Origin: Candidatus Lustribacter telmatis
Lineage (GTDB): Bacteria > Vulcanimicrobiota > Vulcanimicrobiia > Vulcanimicrobiales > Vulcanimicrobiaceae
Assembly: GCA_003164045.1 (NCBI GenBank)
Contig: PLRU01000046.1
Location: 30,162 to 94,161 of the forward strand
DNA: 64,000 nucleotides
Direction: 5' to 3'
Shown here: positions 61,183-64,000 of the stretch, in pieces
How positions within the stretch are numbered: the first letter of the stretch is position 1
How the letters are laid out: each line of letters begins with the position of its first letter
Translations under genes and position numbers: made by a program
The notes under the pieces: generated by a model
What the model saw: the letters and a program-made list of their open reading frames with translations, nothing else
The model's database searches: none
What the model was told of the DNA's origin: nothing

Positions 61183-62709
61183 ATGTCTGAGCTTACTCCT
61201 GAAGTGCAGGTCGAAACGGGCGTCGTGCGTGGAACGCCACGCGACGGCGGCGGCGTGCTGGCGTACAAAGGCATTCCGTATGCCGCTCCGCCGGCCGGCG
61301 ATTTGCGCTGGCATGCGCCGCAGCCTCCATTGCGCTGGGACGGCGTGCGCGATGCGACGCGGTTCGGCACCCGTGCTTTGTCGGCATGGGCCGGTGACGC
61401 GGTTCCCGTTCCGCTGCGCGGCGAGGACTGTCTCAATCTCAATATTTGGACTGCGGCGCAGCGCTCCGACGAGCGGCGGCCGGTTATGGTTTGGGTGCAT
61501 GGAGGCGGATTTCAATTCGGCACGTCCGCGAATCCCAGCAGCGATGGAACGCGGTTAGCTCAACTGGGCGCCGTCGTCGTGAGCTTCAACTATCGCGTCG
61601 GCGTTTTGGGGTTCTTGGCGCACCCGGAGCTCGACCGTGAGGGACCTTCGGGCAATTACGGGCTGCAGGACCAGCTTGCCGCGTTGCGTTGGGTGAAGGC
61701 AAACATCGCGCTATTCGGCGGCGATCCCGGCAACGTGACGGTGTTCGGCGAATCGGCGGGCGCGCATGCGATCGGCATTCTCTTGGCATCGCCGCTCGCG
61801 ACGGGATTGATTCATAAAGCGATCGGTCAAAGCGGCGCGTTCTGGGATACCGTGCATGGTTCGCTCTCGACGTTCGATGAGGCGCGCGCGCGCGGCGTCG
61901 CATTTGCCAAGCAGCTCGGCGCACCGTCGATTGCGGCGCTGCGCGCAATGCCGGCGCAAGCGGTAAACGCGGCAGCCCCTTGGGAATTCTCTACCGATCC
62001 GGCCGCGACTGCGTTCTCGCCGAATATCGACCGCTACGTGGTGCCGGACGTGCCGGCCGCACGCTATCTGCGCGGCGAACAATTGCCCGTCCCGCTCTTG
62101 GCCGGATGGAACGATGCGGAATACTGGCCGTTTCGCGGTCTCGCGCTGCCGCATCAGACGGCCCAAGACTTCCGTAGCGCCGCGGAGCGCATGTTCGGAG
62201 CCGGCCGGATCGAGGAGTTTCTCACGCTGTATCCGGCCGATAGCGATGCCGCGGCAAGCGCGTCGGCCGACGTGCTGATCGGCGATCTGATCATTAGCGC
62301 GCAAATCCTCGAGTGGCTCGATATGCAACACCACACCGGCGGCGCGCCGGTCTACGGATATCGGTTCACGTACACCTCGCCGTATGCGCCGATAGCATCG
62401 CATCTCGTCGATGTTCCGTTCGTCTTCGGGACGCTGACGCCGCAATTTATCGTCGGCGGGACATCTGGGCCGTCAGATGCGGATCGCGCGTTGTCCGAGA
62501 TGATGATGGCCTATTGGGTGAACTTCGCCGCGAACGGGAATCCCAATGGGACGGGTCTGCCGCCGTGGCCGGCGTACCAACCCGACGGCCTGGTGCAGAA
62601 CTTCGGGCAAACCGTGATTGCGCACCGTGCTCCTGAGACGGCGCGCTTTCGATTCCTCGCGAGCTTTCGGGTGAACGGTATTCTTCCGGCTGCCTGGCGA
62701 AGCGCGTAA
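61183..62709 (+). CDS. Type B carboxylesterase
   Basis: A carboxylesterase/lipase-family protein of 508 residues. Features: VRGTPRDGGGVLAYKGIPYAAPPAGDLRW, EDCLNLNIWTA, VMVWVHGGGFQFGTS (oxyanion hole) and the nucleophile elbow VTVFGESAGAHA; the C-terminal His is in SHLVDVPFVFGTL. GGGAAGG lies upstream of ATG 61183. There is no signal peptide, so it is probably cytoplasmic. It follows aceE by 23 nt and overlaps nothing; the substrate could be an aryl or short-chain ester. Confidence 0.92.
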   Translation: MSELTPEVQVETGVVRGTPRDGGGVLAYKGIPYAAPPAGDLRWHAPQPPLRWDGVRDATRFGTRALSAWAGDAVPVPLRGEDCLNLNIWTAAQRSDERRPVMVWVHGGGFQFGTSANPSSDGTRLAQLGAVVVSFNYRVGVLGFLAHPELDREGPSGNYGLQDQLAALRWVKANIALFGGDPGNVTVFGESAGAHAIGILLASPLATGLIHKAIGQSGAFWDTVHGSLSTFDEARARGVAFAKQLGAPSIAALRAMPAQAVNAAAPWEFSTDPAATAFSPNIDRYVVPDVPAARYLRGEQLPVPLLAGWNDAEYWPFRGLALPHQTAQDFRSAAERMFGAGRIEEFLTLYPADSDAAASASADVLIGDLIISAQILEWLDMQHHTGGAPVYGYRFTYTSPYAPIASHLVDVPFVFGTLTPQFIVGGTSGPSDADRALSEMMMAYWVNFAANGNPNGTGLPPWPAYQPDGLVQNFGQTVIAHRAPETARFRFLASFRVNGILPAAWRSA

Positions 62710-62710
62710 C

Positions 62711-63694
62711 ATGCGTCTGATCGTCGTCGCGCTAAGCGCGTTTTGTTGCTGTGCATTCGGCTTGCGGGCCGACGCGCAGCCGGCCGGGCCGGCGCCGGTG
62801 GCCGGAACCGTGATCGTCACGCTCGGCACGGCCGGCGGCCCGCGACCGCGCGCGATTCGCTCGCAAAGCGCGAACCTGTTGTTGGTGAACGGCACGCCGT
62901 ATCTGATCGACGTCGGGGAGAACGCCGTGCGCCGGCTCGTGCAAGCGGGCGTCGACTTCGTGCGGGTGGGGCGCGTCTTCATCACCCACGGGCATAGCGA
63001 TCACACGATGGGCCTTCCGGCGCTCTTGGCGTCGCAATGGGAATTTCAGCGCCGCGACCCGGTTGTGATATACGGGCCGCCGGGCACGCAGAAGCTTGTC
63101 AGCGGCGCCTTGGTGTTCCTCGAAGAAAATTCAGCGATCCGCGCTACCGAAGGAAACCCCACGCCGATCGACGCGATGGTCGCGGCGCACGATGTAGCGC
63201 CCGGCGTGATATATCACGATGACAACGTGACCGTGACGGCGGTGGAAAATACGCACTTCAACTTCCCGTCGACCAGCGCGGCATACGGCAGGTACAGATC
63301 CTACTCGTATCGATTCGACACGCCGGGCCGATCGGTCGTTTTTACCGGCGACACGGGCCCGTCGCCCGCCGTCGTAAAACTCGCCAAGGGCGCCGACGTG
63401 CTCGTCACCGAGGTGAATGCGGTGGACGAACTGGTCGCAGTGTACAAGAAAAACGGGACGTGGGCGGCCAAGACGCCCGAAGAACAGCAAGGCTGGCTAC
63501 GCCACCAGAACGAGGAGCATCTCTCGCCTCAAGCCGTTGGCGAACTCGCGACGCAGGCCGGCGTGAAGAGCGTGATCCTCACGCACCTTACCCCGAGTGC
63601 CGATCCGAACGATGACTACGAACGCCTCGCCGTCACCGTTCGGAAATATTACACCGGCTCGGTACGCGTCGCGAAAGACCTCGCGCGGTTTTAG
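62711..63694 (+). CDS. Secreted metallo-beta-lactamase-fold hydrolase
   Basis: A 327-residue MBL-fold protein with signal peptide LIVVALSAFCCCAFGLRADA. The zinc motif is FITHGHSDHTMGLPAL; further ligands are in VENTHFNF, FTGDTGPSPAV and ILTHLTP. The sequence is of the RNase Z/arylsulfatase-like branch, whose exported members hydrolyse phosphodiesters or sulphate esters. The ATG follows the carboxylesterase stop by 1 nt, so they are co-transcribed. It converges with the DsbA-family gene. Confidence 0.9.
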   Translation: MRLIVVALSAFCCCAFGLRADAQPAGPAPVAGTVIVTLGTAGGPRPRAIRSQSANLLLVNGTPYLIDVGENAVRRLVQAGVDFVRVGRVFITHGHSDHTMGLPALLASQWEFQRRDPVVIYGPPGTQKLVSGALVFLEENSAIRATEGNPTPIDAMVAAHDVAPGVIYHDDNVTVTAVENTHFNFPSTSAAYGRYRSYSYRFDTPGRSVVFTGDTGPSPAVVKLAKGADVLVTEVNAVDELVAVYKKNGTWAAKTPEEQQGWLRHQNEEHLSPQAVGELATQAGVKSVILTHLTPSADPNDDYERLAVTVRKYYTGSVRVAKDLARF

Positions 63695-64000
63695 TTCGGA
63701 TCCCGGAGCGGCAATAGCGCGCGAACGATCTGCTCGGGTTCCATCATTCCGCTGATGGCTAACCCGCCGGGCCAGCCGTAGGCCGGCACACCTCGGACGC
63801 CGGCGGCCCGCGACGCGGCGATCGCTGCGTCGACGGCGCCGGCGAATGCGTGCGTTTGCCACGCAGAGTCTACCTCAGCCGGTTCGACTCCGGCCGCTTT
63901 TGCGTTGGCGCGGATCACGCCGGGATCGGCGACGTTGGCGCCATCGACAAAAAACTCCCGCGATACTGCGTGATGAAATGCCGCCGCGGCCTGGTCGCCC
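63691..64000 (-). CDS. DsbA-family (FrnE/HCCA isomerase-like) protein, C-terminal part
   Basis: Only the last 102 codons are in the window; the frame is open to the right edge. The sequence GDQAAAAFHHAVSREFFVDGAN, then AKAAGVEPAEV and AAGVRGVPAYGWPGGLAISGM with EQIVRALLPLRD at the end is the thioredoxin-fold C-terminus of the DsbA-like FrnE/2-hydroxychromene-2-carboxylate isomerase group (the cis-Pro is in GVPAYG). The active-site part is outside the window, so the subfamily cannot be settled. It overlaps the MBL-fold gene by 4 bp. Confidence 0.82.
   Translation of the reverse strand, partial: GDQAAAAFHHAVSREFFVDGANVADPGVIRANAKAAGVEPAEVDSAWQTHAFAGAVDAAIAASRAAGVRGVPAYGWPGGLAISGMMEPEQIVRALLPLRDPN

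Noticed and set aside
1..64000. CRISPR arrays, tRNA or rRNA genes, insertion sequences, toxin-antitoxin pairs
   Set aside because: I looked for regular direct repeats, tRNA-like CCA ends with cloverleaf arms, transposase motifs and small paired genes and found none apart from the tmRNA.

Overview
The window is about 64 kb of high-GC DNA from a bacterial chromosome. It is densely coding, with roughly sixty protein genes, one tmRNA and no tRNA, rRNA, CRISPR array, insertion sequence or prophage that I can recognise. The gene content suggests a free-living, aerobic, soil-type heterotroph with a Gram-negative style of metabolism: class-2-like dihydroorotate dehydrogenase, homodimeric AceE pyruvate dehydrogenase, Lrp/AsnC regulation, many exported binding proteins and many aromatic-compound enzymes. 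Gene order and style would fit an uncultured phylum such as Eremiobacterota/Vulcanimicrobiota, but that is an impression and cannot be proven from the sequence alone.

Layout. 1-2.9 kb: housekeeping run uvrC (3' part)-pyrD-small membrane protein-surE. 2.9-7.4 kb: an MDR oxidoreductase, then a family-5 peptide-type binding protein and two DppB/DppC-like permeases with no ATPase genes. 7.4-9.6 kb: small membrane protein, the tmRNA gene ssrA (tag ANNEYALAA), an ICMT-like membrane methyltransferase and a non-coding stretch with small repeated palindromes. 9.6-15.2 kb: an XRE-STAND regulator, an alpha/beta hydrolase, a secreted M48-like protein whose catalytic Glu is replaced by Ala, and a secreted protein of seven repeats (probable beta-propeller).

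15.3-63 kb is mostly a catabolic region. It holds LigAB-type extradiol dioxygenase, two FAD_binding_2 flavoproteins, an isoquinoline-1-oxidoreductase-like molybdenum enzyme, a Rieske oxygenase, two flavin hydroxylases, a P450, a VOC extradiol-type protein, an FAH-family enzyme, an ACMSD-like amidohydrolase, acetoacetyl-CoA synthetase, an acyl-CoA dehydrogenase, several esterases and two DHA2 exporters. A recurring layout is an orphan solute-binding protein (four NitT/TauT-type, one LivK-type) in the same operon as one or two catabolic enzymes, with no permease or ATPase anywhere near.

Two operons stand out. At 28.9-34.0 kb a Rieske oxygenase, an adenylation-carrier-thioesterase protein with a Cys in the thioesterase nucleophile position, a glycosylasparaginase and a DUF427 protein are arranged head to tail. 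At 42.9-45.9 kb a secreted protein, an 85-residue protein, a monohaem c-type protein and a trypsin-like (plant NAL1-like) protease without a signal peptide are co-transcribed.

At 48.5-57.9 kb a MarR regulator gene lies between its own operon (esterase, desaturase, aldo/keto reductase) and meta-cleavage-type genes. Two promoters there share the same TTGACG/TATAA layout and an overlapping TAGTATAA...TACT operator, so a small MarR regulon can be read directly. The right end has an Lrp-type regulator divergent from aceE, then a carboxylesterase, a metallo-hydrolase and the 3' part of a DsbA-family gene cut by the window edge.
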